Assembly: GCA_963977135.1 (NCBI GenBank)
Contig: CAXBNN010000006.1
Location: 1-64,000 of the forward strand
Length of the DNA stretch: 64,000 nt
DNA from: UBA2040 sp963977135
GTDB taxonomy: Bacteria; Bacteroidota; Bacteroidia; Flavobacteriales_D; Crocinitomicaceae
Direction of reading: 5' to 3'
How positions within the stretch are numbered: the stretch's first letter is position 1; every line of letters begins with the position of its first letter. Under the pieces are notes generated by a model. It searched no databases and was not told where the DNA came from. It was given only the letters and a program-made list of their open reading frames with translations. Shown here piece after piece: positions 54,890 through 62,601 of the stretch. The position numbers were made by a program, and so were the translations under genes.

Positions 54890-55795
54890 ATGGATAAATT
54901 TAAAGCTTATTTCGAGATTCCGATTGTCATTCGGATATCTTATTTCCTTATCGGCATTATCGTAGTTTGGGTTATTGTGAAGTTCGTTCAGCGCAAATTG
55001 CTTTCAAAAATTAAAAACAACGATAGTCACTACAAAGCAAAGAAGATTAGTGGATTTGTGGGATATTTCTTAACAGTTATTCTGCTTCTCTTTGTATTCA
55101 AAGATAAACTGAGTGGATTTTCTGTAGCCTTAGGCGTTGCCGGAGCCGGTGTTGCCTTCGCAATGCAAGAAGTTATAGTCTCATTTGCAGGTTGGCTAGC
55201 AATTTTATTTGGTGGATTTTACAAAACGGGGGACCGCGTTCAATTGGGTGGAATTAAAGGTGACGTAATGGATATTAATGTCATCCGTACCACGATAATG
55301 GAAACTGGCGAATGGGTTAGCGGAGATTTATACAACGGACGAATCGTATTAGTAGCAAACAGCTTTGTTTTCAAAGAACCTGTTTTTAATTATTCAGGTG
55401 ATTTTCCATTCCTCTGGGATGAAATTAAAATTCCAATTCATTATGGAAGCGATTATGAAGAAGCAAAAAACATCATCTTACAAGCCGGAAAAGAAATTGC
55501 CGGCGACATAGGTGATAAAACCAGAAAGCAATGGAAAGCTTTGCAAAACAAATATCTATTGGAAGATGCGACTACTGACCCAATGGTTTCTCTAGTAGCG
55601 AATGACAATTGGGTTGAATTCACATTGCGCTACGCTGTGAATTACAGGAAAAGACGCATTACAAAAACTGACTTGTTCATGTATATTTTAAAAAACGTAG
55701 AACTGACACAAGGTCGAGTGAAATTTGCCTCTGCAACCTTTGAATTGACTGAAATACCTGACATCAAAGTTAGCTTGGCGAAAAACGAAAAATAA
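54890..55795 (+). CDS. MscS-family mechanosensitive channel
   Basis: 301 aa with three transmembrane helices: about 12-30, 52-70 and 76-100. The pore helix is VALGVAGAGVAFAMQEVIVSFAGWLAILFGG, and the beta domain begins TGDRVQLGGIKGDVMDINVIRTTIME. Family members open on membrane tension and release solutes during osmotic down-shock. Compared with E. coli MscS, the C-terminal domain is extended with a short insert (AGKEIAGDIGDKTRKQWKALQ). Third gene of the stress run. Confidence 0.9.
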   Translation: MDKFKAYFEIPIVIRISYFLIGIIVVWVIVKFVQRKLLSKIKNNDSHYKAKKISGFVGYFLTVILLLFVFKDKLSGFSVALGVAGAGVAFAMQEVIVSFAGWLAILFGGFYKTGDRVQLGGIKGDVMDINVIRTTIMETGEWVSGDLYNGRIVLVANSFVFKEPVFNYSGDFPFLWDEIKIPIHYGSDYEEAKNIILQAGKEIAGDIGDKTRKQWKALQNKYLLEDATTDPMVSLVANDNWVEFTLRYAVNYRKRRITKTDLFMYILKNVELTQGRVKFASATFELTEIPDIKVSLAKNEK

Positions 55796-55814
55796 ATTAT
55801 TAAACACCAATAAA

Positions 55815-56225
55815 ATGAAGAATATGATTGATTTAAACAAAACGATTAGTGCAATTCAGCAAGAATTTCAGAAAGAATATCCTAACCTAAAAATAGAGTT
55901 TTACAAAGAACTTCATTCTGAAGGAGAAGGATCCATGAAAGATCACATCATCAATGGTGATTTGACAATTGCTGACATTACAAATACCAATAGTGACAAA
56001 ACCATTACGCCGACTCCAGAAATGACCGTAAACGAATTGGAAAATGTCTTTGCAGAATACTTCAAACTAGGAGCTCAAGTTTTTAGAAAATCAGGAATAG
56101 TATGGTTACAGACAACAACTTCAGATGATTTGACACTTGCCGAGCAAAATCAAACAGGAGATGGCTACAAAGACAACGATGACGATGAAATAGTTGACGC
56201 TATGGATAGACAAGAATTGGAATAA
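55815..56225 (+). CDS. Conserved small protein of unknown function in stress run
   Basis: 136 aa. A second ATG at 55824 (MIDLN) is an alternative start. Helical N-terminus (ISAIQQEFQKEYPNLKIEFYKE), a middle with TPEMTVNELENVFAEYFKLGAQVFRKSG and a strongly acidic tail (DGYKDNDDDEIVDAMDRQ). No family recognised. It lies 19 bp after MscS and 79 bp before another small gene. Confidence 0.65.
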   Translation: MKNMIDLNKTISAIQQEFQKEYPNLKIEFYKELHSEGEGSMKDHIINGDLTIADITNTNSDKTITPTPEMTVNELENVFAEYFKLGAQVFRKSGIVWLQTTTSDDLTLAEQNQTGDGYKDNDDDEIVDAMDRQELE

Positions 56226-56304
56226 TAAAATTATATAAGCTGATTTCAAATGGTGATTATCAGATTAAAACAAAATCACCTATTTACTTTTAGAAAACAA
56301 GATT

Positions 56305-56682
56305 ATGGAAAACACAAAAACTATCGGAATTTGGATGGATCATTCATCAGCCGATTTAATCGATTTAAATGCTATCAAAAACAATCATTCTATCAAATCA
56401 AATTTCTCCTTCTCGATGAAAGAAGAAGCTTTGAGTAGAAGCGAAAACATTATGAACAACAAAGAACAGCAAATGCAAGGTGCTTTTTATAAAAAAATTG
56501 CCGATGAGCTATTGAATTATGATCACGTTTTGCTTTTCGGACCTACAGATGCCAAAAAAGAGTTACATAATTTCTTAAAAAAAGATTTACATTTCAAAGA
56601 CATTAAAATCGATGTTGAATCAGTTGATAATATGTCCGACAATGAGAAAAAGGCATATGTAGAAAATCACTTTGCGGAGTGA
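56305..56682 (+). CDS. Small protein resembling bacterial eRF1/Pelota-like domain
   Basis: 125 aa. It begins KTIGIWMDHSSADLIDL and later has DHVLLFGPTDAKKELHNFLKKDLHF, a strand-turn-helix reminiscent of domain 3 of archaeal/eukaryotic release factor 1 and of the bacterial baeRF group. This is a weak, motif-level resemblance. Last plus-strand gene of the stress run, followed by a strong hairpin at 56698-56735. Confidence 0.5.
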   Translation: MENTKTIGIWMDHSSADLIDLNAIKNNHSIKSNFSFSMKEEALSRSENIMNNKEQQMQGAFYKKIADELLNYDHVLLFGPTDAKKELHNFLKKDLHFKDIKIDVESVDNMSDNEKKAYVENHFAE

Positions 56683-56697
56683 TTTTCAAGGAGTAAT

Positions 56698-56735
56698 AAG
56701 TTGGACTGCTATTAACTCTCTTAGTGGTCCAACTT
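56698..56735. terminator. Strong hairpin between convergent genes
   Basis: Fourteen-bp stem AAGTTGGACTGCTA/TAGTGGTCCAACTT, continuous if two G-U pairs are allowed, with a 10-nt loop. It lies between the stop codons at 56682 (plus) and 56744 (minus). There is no long T run, so termination is likely but not certain. Confidence 0.55.
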
Positions 56736-56743
56736 CCAAATAA

Positions 56744-57118
56744 TTAAATCAACCCAGCAATTTTTTCAAAAGCGTCTTCGCCTTTAATTACATATTGCTC
56801 TGCCCCTTCTTGAATTGTTCTAGCCGCCTTCAAATAACTTTCTTGACTTGATAACATAATGAACCTAGTTTTTGGTAAATGCTTCCGAATTGCTTCTAGA
56901 ATCTCAAGACCGTCAGCTGCATTCTCATTTACTGTGTTCAAATAAAAATCAAGAATAACTATATCTGGATTTTCAGAAATGTGCTTAATCACCTCTTCCC
57001 CTGCATGAAATACATGGATTTCGTGTTTAACCTCTCTAGTCAAATAATCAGATAAAGCCATTGTCAGCATTTCGTCATCGTCAACAATAAAAATCTTTTT
57101 AGGAGTTACTATTTTCAT
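56744..57118 (-). CDS. Stand-alone response-regulator receiver
   Basis: 124 aa, only a REC domain. IFIVDDDEMLTMAL has the acidic pocket, VILDFYLN holds the phospho-acceptor Asp57, the Thr/Ser switch is MLSSQES and Lys is in YVIKGED. There is no output domain, so it probably works like CheY/Spo0F as a relay or by protein contact. It follows the hybrid kinase gene on the same strand after 40 bp. A phosphorelay from the kinase Hpt domain to this protein is the natural guess. Confidence 0.88.
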   Translation of the reverse strand: MKIVTPKKIFIVDDDEMLTMALSDYLTREVKHEIHVFHAGEEVIKHISENPDIVILDFYLNTVNENAADGLEILEAIRKHLPKTRFIMLSSQESYLKAARTIQEGAEQYVIKGEDAFEKIAGLI

Positions 57119-57158
57119 AAGCTAAAAGTATTTTATCAAATATAGAATTTTTAAACGC

Positions 57159-59036
57159 TTAGCGCACCGCTAATTCCTGTTGAGCTAACTTGATTCTTTC
57201 GGATAGGATTCCAAGTCTTTCATTCACCACGGATAAATTCCCTCTATCTCTCAATTCATTTTCTAACTCAATGGAAAGCGATTTTGTCTCTTTCATTCCC
57301 ATCATCGTGAGCTTTGTATTGAAACCGTGAATATGATTAGCAATACCTTCTGTATCTTTCTTTTTTATAAGGTTTTCAAGTTTTTCAAGAAAATCTGGAG
57401 TAGATTTTATAAAAATCCCAATGTACTTCTCCATTTTAACCTCATCTCCTTCACAGAAATCTCTTAAATAATTGAGATTTGTAACTGTATCGGTTTGGCT
57501 CTTCTGATTTACCAGCGGTTTAATGGTGATTGACTTATCATGCCTAATTTCAATACCTAGAGGTTTCGCTATACCTGATATTAGATCATGCGTTTTGAAT
57601 GGTTTAGGAATATACGCATTCATGCCTGCTTCTATGCACCTATCGAGCTCAACACGCATAACGCTGGCAGTTAGTGCAATAATTGGCACAGAATTAATTT
57701 TCACATCCTTACTGTTTCTTATCTTTCTGGTCGCATCAAAACCATTTAAAACTGGCATTTGGGCGTCCATAAGAATCACGTCAACACTTTCGTCAAGTAT
57801 ATCAATAGCTTCTTGTCCATTCTCGGCTTCAAGAATAGTTACTTTGGAGCGCGAAAGCAATGTATCTCGCGCAACAATGCGATTGTATTCATTGTCATCA
57901 GCAATTATTATTTTCAATCCATCAAGTATACTGCCGTCTATATTTTCATCAGCCGAAATTCTATCCTCATAACGTTTTTGGTCTCCAAGTTCAAAATTTA
58001 TCTCAAAATAGAAAGTTGTTCCGCGACCAACAGAACTTTTAATTCCAATTGATCCACCCATCAATTCAACCAATTGCTGCGAAATAGACAATCCAAGACC
58101 TGTTCCTCCATATTTACGCGTATCCGAAGCATTTGCCTGATTAAAACTGTCAAAAACAAAACGTAATTTTTCTTCAGGAATGCCTATTCCAGTGTCAATT
58201 ATCGCAAACTTTACCTTTTCTCCTACCTTGGTCACTTCTAGAAATACGCTACCTTTTTCGGTAAACTTAATCGCGTTCCCAGCCAGATTGATAAGTATTT
58301 GGTTCAACCGAAGTGGATCACCCAAAACAATATCTTCAATAGCAGGGTCAATTTTAACGATAAACTCAAGGCCTTTCTCGTCGGCTTTGTGTTTTATAAC
58401 TTGTTTAACTTGATCGATTACCTCTGAAATGGAAAAATCAATTTCTTCTAATTCCATTTTACCTACTTCAATCTTTGAAAAATCTAGAATATCATTGATA
58501 ATCTGAAGTAAGTTATTAGATGCTTTCCGGACTTTTTCTAAATACGAACGTTGCTTGTCCGTTAACTCCGTTTCAAGAACTAGGCTTGTCATTCCTGTTA
58601 CAGCATGCATAGGAGTTCGGATTTCATGACTCATGTTTGCGAGAAAACGTCGTTTCACATCTTCGGAGCGTTCTGCCCGTTCTTTTTGTTGGGCCAATTC
58701 ATTTTGAAGTTGTGTTGATTCAGTTAATGCCTTTCTTTTTCTGTTTAACAAAACGAACATAACAACTCCAATAATACAAAAGCCCATCAATGAGAAAATT
58801 ACGGCCGAAAGGTTCTTAGAATTATTAGCAGATTTTTCTAACTGACCCTCTATTTCTGAATTGATTCTTTTTAAGTCCTCAATTTCATTTTTGTATTCCA
58901 CAAGTTTATTATTCGCTTGAACGGCAGATTGAGCTAGCAAAGTAACCGCCCTTTCTGTTTGACCCTGACTGTAAGAATTAAACAGGATAATTGAGAAAAC
59001 GAAAAGTATTTTATTTGTGAATCTTACAACTTTCAT
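57159..59036 (-). CDS. Hybrid histidine kinase with receiver and Hpt domains
   Basis: 625 aa. The signal peptide or first helix ends SQGQ, followed by a coiled coil (about 30-75), a transmembrane helix (about 78-100) and a second coiled coil. HisKA follows with phospho-His in NMSHEIRTPMHAV (about 137). HATPase has NAIKFTEKG, DTGIGIPEEKL and GTGLGLSISQQL. The receiver (about 375-490) has Asp in VILMDAQMP. The Hpt-like tail has His in IANHIHGFNTKLTMMG. The extracytoplasmic part is only about 55 residues of coiled coil. The TPR array common in related Bacteroidota kinases is absent, so the sensed signal is unclear. It likely feeds the receiver at 56744-57118. Confidence 0.88.
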   Translation of the reverse strand: MKVVRFTNKILFVFSIILFNSYSQGQTERAVTLLAQSAVQANNKLVEYKNEIEDLKRINSEIEGQLEKSANNSKNLSAVIFSLMGFCIIGVVMFVLLNRKRKALTESTQLQNELAQQKERAERSEDVKRRFLANMSHEIRTPMHAVTGMTSLVLETELTDKQRSYLEKVRKASNNLLQIINDILDFSKIEVGKMELEEIDFSISEVIDQVKQVIKHKADEKGLEFIVKIDPAIEDIVLGDPLRLNQILINLAGNAIKFTEKGSVFLEVTKVGEKVKFAIIDTGIGIPEEKLRFVFDSFNQANASDTRKYGGTGLGLSISQQLVELMGGSIGIKSSVGRGTTFYFEINFELGDQKRYEDRISADENIDGSILDGLKIIIADDNEYNRIVARDTLLSRSKVTILEAENGQEAIDILDESVDVILMDAQMPVLNGFDATRKIRNSKDVKINSVPIIALTASVMRVELDRCIEAGMNAYIPKPFKTHDLISGIAKPLGIEIRHDKSITIKPLVNQKSQTDTVTNLNYLRDFCEGDEVKMEKYIGIFIKSTPDFLEKLENLIKKKDTEGIANHIHGFNTKLTMMGMKETKSLSIELENELRDRGNLSVVNERLGILSERIKLAQQELAVR

Positions 59037-59144
59037 AATATCGGAATAAGTATTATCGTAGTATGGTAAATATAAGGTTCTTACATTGAAATAAGAAAAC
59101 CGAAAGATTTATACTTACCACATAAGTTTTTAAATGTGAATTAA

Positions 59145-59176
59145 AAAGAAAGCCTTCACAACTGAAGGCTTTCTTT
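59145..59176. terminator. Bidirectional terminator hairpin
   Basis: Stem AAAGAAAGCCTTCA/TGAAGGCTTTCTTT around the loop CAAC, with A run on one side and T run on the other. It lies 28 bp downstream of the minus-strand lipoprotein-like gene and upstream of the hybrid kinase, so on the minus strand it ends the former before the latter begins. Confidence 0.85.
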
Positions 59177-59204
59177 ATTAAACATGTATGACGATTATTT
59201 TTTT

Positions 59205-59591
59205 CTAATTCTGTGAAATAATCGAAGTGGATTTTATCCTTTCATTCATGTAGATTGTGCTAGCTTCTTGCGCTAACCGTAGTAGTAGATTTTTGTCTTT
59301 TTCTTGAAATTGCTCATTTTCAATTAATAAGTCAACGATATAGGTTACCATATCTAACTTTTTAAGATTAATTGGAAAATAGAAATTTTCGTTTCCAAAC
59401 AATTCATCCATCAATTCTTGAGAATAGCCAATTCTAGCCAGCTCTTTTCGAGAATCATTTATCATCTCTAATGAGTCATCCATATAAGAAGTTATTATTA
59501 CTTCTTCCTGTGTTGATTTGTATTCTTTATTGCACGCCATGGCAATAGTAGTACTAAAGAACATTAACGAAATTATGGTTAAACTTTTCAT
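59205..59591 (-). CDS. Small secreted or lipoprotein of unknown function (LytTR-box gene 1)
   Basis: 128 aa with signal peptide MKSLTIISLMFFSTTIAMACNKEY. The AMACN segment resembles a relaxed lipobox, with Cys20 possibly lipidated. The mature part is helical and acidic, with ELARIGYSQELMDELFGNENFYFP, and no known fold. Upstream there are paired GTCATGAA boxes at 59658-59687 and a TAAATTTA element, the same promoter layout as the gene at 59714-60094. It is probably under control of the LytTR regulator at 60276-60995. Confidence 0.65.
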   Translation of the reverse strand: MKSLTIISLMFFSTTIAMACNKEYKSTQEEVIITSYMDDSLEMINDSRKELARIGYSQELMDELFGNENFYFPINLKKLDMVTYIVDLLIENEQFQEKDKNLLLRLAQEASTIYMNERIKSTSIISQN

Positions 59592-59620
59592 AGCTGTTTA
59601 TTTTTAATTGGTTTATAATC

Positions 59621-59687
59621 TAAATTTACGTGTACTCTTTGTGACTTTTATTTTTTTGTCATGAATCGCTACTTTCAAGTCATGAAA
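59621..59687 (-). promoter_or_regulatory. Paired LytTR-type boxes and -7-like element, promoter 1
   Basis: On the plus strand the order is TAAATTTA (59621-59628), 29 nt, GTCATGAAT (59658-59666), 12 nt, GTCATGAAA (59679-59687). The boxes start 21 bp apart, two helical turns. Read towards the minus-strand gene they lie upstream of the -7-like element, which is 30 nt before the start codon at 59591. Spacing is identical to promoter 2. Confidence 0.7.
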
Positions 59688-59713
59688 CCTTATATACGGG
59701 TTATCGGTAAGTT

Positions 59714-60094
59714 TTATAAGAATCCATTTGCTTTAATAATTGTGCAAGTCGCCACTACATCTATTCCATTTAGCAAATAACAGGTTCTTCCTTTACGGAT
59801 GGCTTTTTTGTGAATCAATCGGTTCAATTCTGAAACAATCCACATATTGGCTTTACCTTTTGAAGGGATATATTCATTTGGGCCTACCAAATCTCTTGGA
59901 GAACTGCTTTTTCTGAATTCAGGAAAAATGTCACAAAATACTTTATGTATAGTTGGGTTGATATCATAAGAGAAGCTCAATATACAACCAGGGAAATTTT
60001 TGTAACTTTTATTTTCTTTCAGTTCATATTCAACTATAAAATCTGAAAGTGGCCGGTTAACAACTTCACTCATACTTACTATTTTCTTTTTCAT
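59714..60094 (-). CDS. Unknown cytoplasmic protein (LytTR-box gene 2)
   Basis: 126 aa from the ATG at 60094 (MKKKIVSMSEVV). The open frame extends to 60181, but the extra part overlaps the promoter boxes, so the later ATG is preferred. Pieces include PLSDFIVEYELKENKSYKNFPG, FCDIFPEFRKSSSPRDLVGP and IVSELNRLIHKKAIRKGRTC. No signal peptide and no family recognised. The upstream box pair at 60156-60185 mirrors that of the neighbouring unknown gene. Confidence 0.6.
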   Translation of the reverse strand: MKKKIVSMSEVVNRPLSDFIVEYELKENKSYKNFPGCILSFSYDINPTIHKVFCDIFPEFRKSSSPRDLVGPNEYIPSKGKANMWIVSELNRLIHKKAIRKGRTCYLLNGIDVVATCTIIKANGFL

Positions 60095-60118
60095 TGCGAT
60101 TGTTTTTAAATGATAGTG

Positions 60119-60185
60119 TAAGTTTAGAAACTCACGAAACAAAAAATAGAGATATGACATGAACCAAGCAATTTGTGTCATGAAC
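60119..60185 (-). promoter_or_regulatory. Paired LytTR-type boxes and -7-like element, promoter 2
   Basis: On the plus strand the order is TAAGTTTA (60119-60126), 29 nt, GACATGAAC (60156-60164), 12 nt, GTCATGAAC (60177-60185). It has the same 21-bp period and same 29-nt gap as promoter 1. It sits between a minus-strand unknown gene and the LytTR regulator gene (ATG 60276), so it may serve activation of the first and autoregulation of the second. Confidence 0.7.
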
Positions 60186-60275
60186 TAGTCAAATAGCTTT
60201 TACTGTCTCTATTCATCAAAAATTTGTATCATTGTTCAGTTAATTATTCCATAGACTGACTACAGAAATAAACTT

Positions 60276-60995
60276 ATGGCCGTACAGAAAATCTTAATTG
60301 TAGAAGACGAAGATTGGATTGCAGAAGACCTTCAGCAAACACTTGTCGAACACGGATATGAAGTAGTAGCGGTTGTTGATAGCTACGAAAAAGCATTGCT
60401 GCAATTAAATCGAGAACAACCAGACTTAGTTATATTAGACATCCGATTAAACGGAGTTGGAACAGGAGTTGACATAGCCCGAGAAATCAATGAGAGATGG
60501 AAAATACCTTTTCTGTTTCTTTCATCACATATCGATCCAAAGACCATGCTGGACGTTCTGAATGAATCTCCACATTCTATTCTTACCAAACCTTGTAAAC
60601 CTCAAGATTTAATAGCTGGCGTTCAACTGGCGTTAACAAAAGGAGCTATTGAAATATCTTCCAATACAGATAAAACGGTTGCAGAAGATTTCTTTGTAAA
60701 GAGCGAACACGCCTACCAAAAAATTGAAATATCAAGACTTTTATACATTAAAGGAGAAGGCAGCTATACGAAGCTTCAGCTTGCCACTGAACGGTTAGTT
60801 TTAAGAGCAACCATGAAAGACTTTGAGTTTCTTGAAAATCACCCAAAGTTGCTTCGTGTTCATCGTTCTTATATCGTGAATACGGATCATATAGATAAAA
60901 TCTTTTCCAAACACCTAGATGTTAAAGAGTATGAAATCCCAATTACAAAAGAAGGAAGAGAAGAAATAATGAATAGAATAAATACGGTTCGTTAA
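60276..60995 (+). CDS. LytTR family response regulator
   Basis: 239 aa. The REC domain (1-120) has acidic pocket EDED and phospho-acceptor Asp55 in LVILDIRLNG. The LytTR DNA-binding domain (about 140-236) has ISRLLYIKGEGSYTKLQL, LVLRATMKDFEFLENHP and LLRVHRSYIVNTDHIDKI. LytTR proteins bind two direct repeats about 21 bp apart. Two such pairs lie at 59658-59687 and 60156-60185. No LytS-type kinase gene is adjacent, so the activating kinase is elsewhere or is the hybrid kinase at 57159. Confidence 0.93.
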   Translation: MAVQKILIVEDEDWIAEDLQQTLVEHGYEVVAVVDSYEKALLQLNREQPDLVILDIRLNGVGTGVDIAREINERWKIPFLFLSSHIDPKTMLDVLNESPHSILTKPCKPQDLIAGVQLALTKGAIEISSNTDKTVAEDFFVKSEHAYQKIEISRLLYIKGEGSYTKLQLATERLVLRATMKDFEFLENHPKLLRVHRSYIVNTDHIDKIFSKHLDVKEYEIPITKEGREEIMNRINTVR

Positions 60996-61033
60996 TCTAC
61001 TTTTTTCCTAATTAAGAACAGTCCGGTTTACTG

Positions 61034-61110
61034 AAAAAAAGACTGATTTTTCCTTTATAGGTGATTCTCGTTTAATAGAAGAAAAAGATTAATGAGAACC
61101 GTCTTTTTTT
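61034..61110 (+). terminator. Candidate terminator after LytTR gene
   Basis: An inner stem pairs GGT-(GAT)-TCTCGTT (61061-61073) with AATGAGAACC (61091-61100). It is followed at once by GTCTTTTTTT (61101-61110), which can also pair with AAAAAAAGAC at 61034-61043. It lies within the 295-bp gap after the stop codon at 60995. The bulge and long loop make it moderate in strength. Confidence 0.5.
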
Positions 61111-61189
61111 GTTATTAACATTTGTTTTCCTAATTAAAACGGGTTCTCGCATTTAAATGGTTATATTTAAAGGAGGTAGCATAATAATT

Positions 61190-61228
61190 ATGAAAAGAAG
61201 AACTTTTCTGTTTTCAATCCTTGAATAA
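61190..61228 (+). CDS. Possible 12-codon leader peptide with strong Shine-Dalgarno
   Basis: AAAGGAGGTAG (from 61169) is followed by ATG at 61190, 13 nt after the AGGAGG core, then MKRRTFLFSILE and a stop at 61226-61228. Strong Shine-Dalgarno sites are rare in Bacteroidota. The mini-ORF ends 62 bp before the AraC-type regulator gene. It could be a regulatory uORF or chance. Confidence 0.2.
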   Translation: MKRRTFLFSILE

Positions 61229-61290
61229 AAGATTTCATTTAATGACTAATTCCCAAAAGCTGTGAGAATAAGAAACTAATTTTCACCTAA

Positions 61291-61860
61291 ATGAAACAAA
61301 TGACTTTATACATTCAGAATATGGTGAGCTTAAGATGCAAGTTGTTTGTAAAACAAGAACTTATCAATTTGGGCTTAAAGTTCAATTCACTGGAGTTAGG
61401 TGAAGTTCATCTAGACAAAAAAATAACACCCGAAGAATTTCAAGCATTAAAAATTGCACTCCACAAGTCGGGATTAGAATTAATGGACGACAACAATTCA
61501 ATCATAGTGGAAAAGATTAAAAATATCATTGTAGAGATGATTCACTATACGGATGAACTACCTCAAATTAATTTTTCGGATTATTTAACCGAAAAACTAG
61601 AACAAGATTACCATTCACTTTCTGAGCTTTTTTCGAAAACAAAAGGAATCACAATCGAACATTTTATCATCATGCACAAAATTGAACGTGTGAAAGAGTT
61701 GATTATTTACGATGAATTAAATTTGACTGAAATATCTTATAAAATGCACTACAGCAGTGTGGCCCATTTGTCCAATCAGTTTAAAAAAATCACTGGGTTA
61801 ACGCCTACGTTTTTCAAAAACTTGAAAAGCAAACAAAGAAATAATCTCGAAAGTCTCTAA
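61291..61860 (+). CDS. AraC-type regulator with degenerate HMA-like N-terminus
   Basis: 189 aa. The C-terminal about 100 residues form the AraC helix-turn-helix pair: FSKTKGITIEHFIIMHKIERVKELI and LNLTEISYKMHYSSVAHLSNQFKKITGLTPTFFKNL. The N-terminal about 70 residues (MTLYIQNMVSLRCKLFVKQELINLGL) resemble an HMA ferredoxin-like fold, but the metal CxxC is lost (SLRCK). A copper/metal-related or small-ligand sensor role is possible. Upstream lie a candidate terminator and a possible leader ORF. Confidence 0.8.
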   Translation: MKQMTLYIQNMVSLRCKLFVKQELINLGLKFNSLELGEVHLDKKITPEEFQALKIALHKSGLELMDDNNSIIVEKIKNIIVEMIHYTDELPQINFSDYLTEKLEQDYHSLSELFSKTKGITIEHFIIMHKIERVKELIIYDELNLTEISYKMHYSSVAHLSNQFKKITGLTPTFFKNLKSKQRNNLESL

Positions 61861-61974
61861 ATCTCATATACAATCATGTAACTCTAACCTTTAATTGTGT
61901 AAGGTAATAAGTTCAAAGTCTAACGATATTTGTCTTGTGTTGAAAATGGTTTCAATACTTAAAAAAAAGACAAA

Positions 61975-62415
61975 ATGAAAAAATCAATTGGAATTATTAC
62001 ATCCTCATTTTTTTTAATCGGTTTTCTATTCACAAGTTGTAGTTCTCCATCAGAAAAAGTTGAAAGTGCTGAAGACAATTTGACGGAAGCTCAACAAGAA
62101 TTGAATGAATCTAAAGAAGACTACAAGAAAGAAATAGAAGAATATAAAATGCGTTCAGCTGATCAGATAGCGGCAAATGAAAAAAGTATTCAAGAATTCA
62201 ATGCGCGAATCGCCGATCAAAAAAGTGAAGCTAGAGCTGATTACAAGAAAGAAATAGCAGAACTGGAAAGTAAAAACTCTGACATGAAAAAGAAAATGGA
62301 AGATTTTAAAGCAGACAGCCAATCTAGCTGGGAAAGTTTTAAAACTGAATTTGGGCGTGACATGACAGAATTGGGCGACGCATTTCGCGACTTCTCTAAC
62401 GACAATAAAAAATGA
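61975..62415 (+). CDS. Coiled-coil lipoprotein
   Basis: 146 aa. The signal peptide ends FTSCSSPSEK, giving a lipobox Cys. The rest is one long charged coiled coil with two near-repeats of DYKKEIEEY / DYKKEIAEL. Such Bacteroidota lipoproteins may tie the outer membrane to peptidoglycan or act as stress lipoproteins. The stop overlaps the next ATG (ATGA), so the small membrane protein gene downstream is translationally coupled. Confidence 0.8.
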   Translation: MKKSIGIITSSFFLIGFLFTSCSSPSEKVESAEDNLTEAQQELNESKEDYKKEIEEYKMRSADQIAANEKSIQEFNARIADQKSEARADYKKEIAELESKNSDMKKKMEDFKADSQSSWESFKTEFGRDMTELGDAFRDFSNDNKK

Positions 62416-62585
62416 GTTCCCGCAACAGCACTAGTGCTTTCGGTAACATATTGTACCTCGTAGCGGTAATTTTGGTCATTCTTTGGGCAATCGGCTATTT
62501 AGGTTACAATGCTGGAGGCATTATACATCTACTTTTGGTAGTTGCCGTAATTGCAATTCTACTTCGAATTATTCGAGGTATGTAA
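62412..62585 (+). CDS. Lmo0937-family small membrane protein
   Basis: 57 aa, easily missed because of its length. Begins MSSRNSTSAFGNILYLV, then two transmembrane helices (AVILVILWAIGYLGYNAGG and IIHLLLVVAVIAILLRIIRG). The ..NILY.VAVILVI.WAIG...GGIIH.LLV.A.IAILLR.I.G pattern is that of the Lmo0937 family, common in stress regions of Bacteroidota and Firmicutes. Its ATG overlaps the coiled-coil lipoprotein stop codon by 4 bp. Exact role unknown. Confidence 0.85.
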   Translation: MSSRNSTSAFGNILYLVAVILVILWAIGYLGYNAGGIIHLLLVVAVIAILLRIIRGM

Positions 62586-62601
62586 ATCTAAAAATATAAT
62601 C

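Noticed and set aside
61872..61902. AATCATGTAA and AATTGTGTAA, 21 bp apart, as a third LytTR site
   Set aside because: Two mismatches between the copies and a poor match to the GTCATGAA boxes. The spacing alone is weak evidence.
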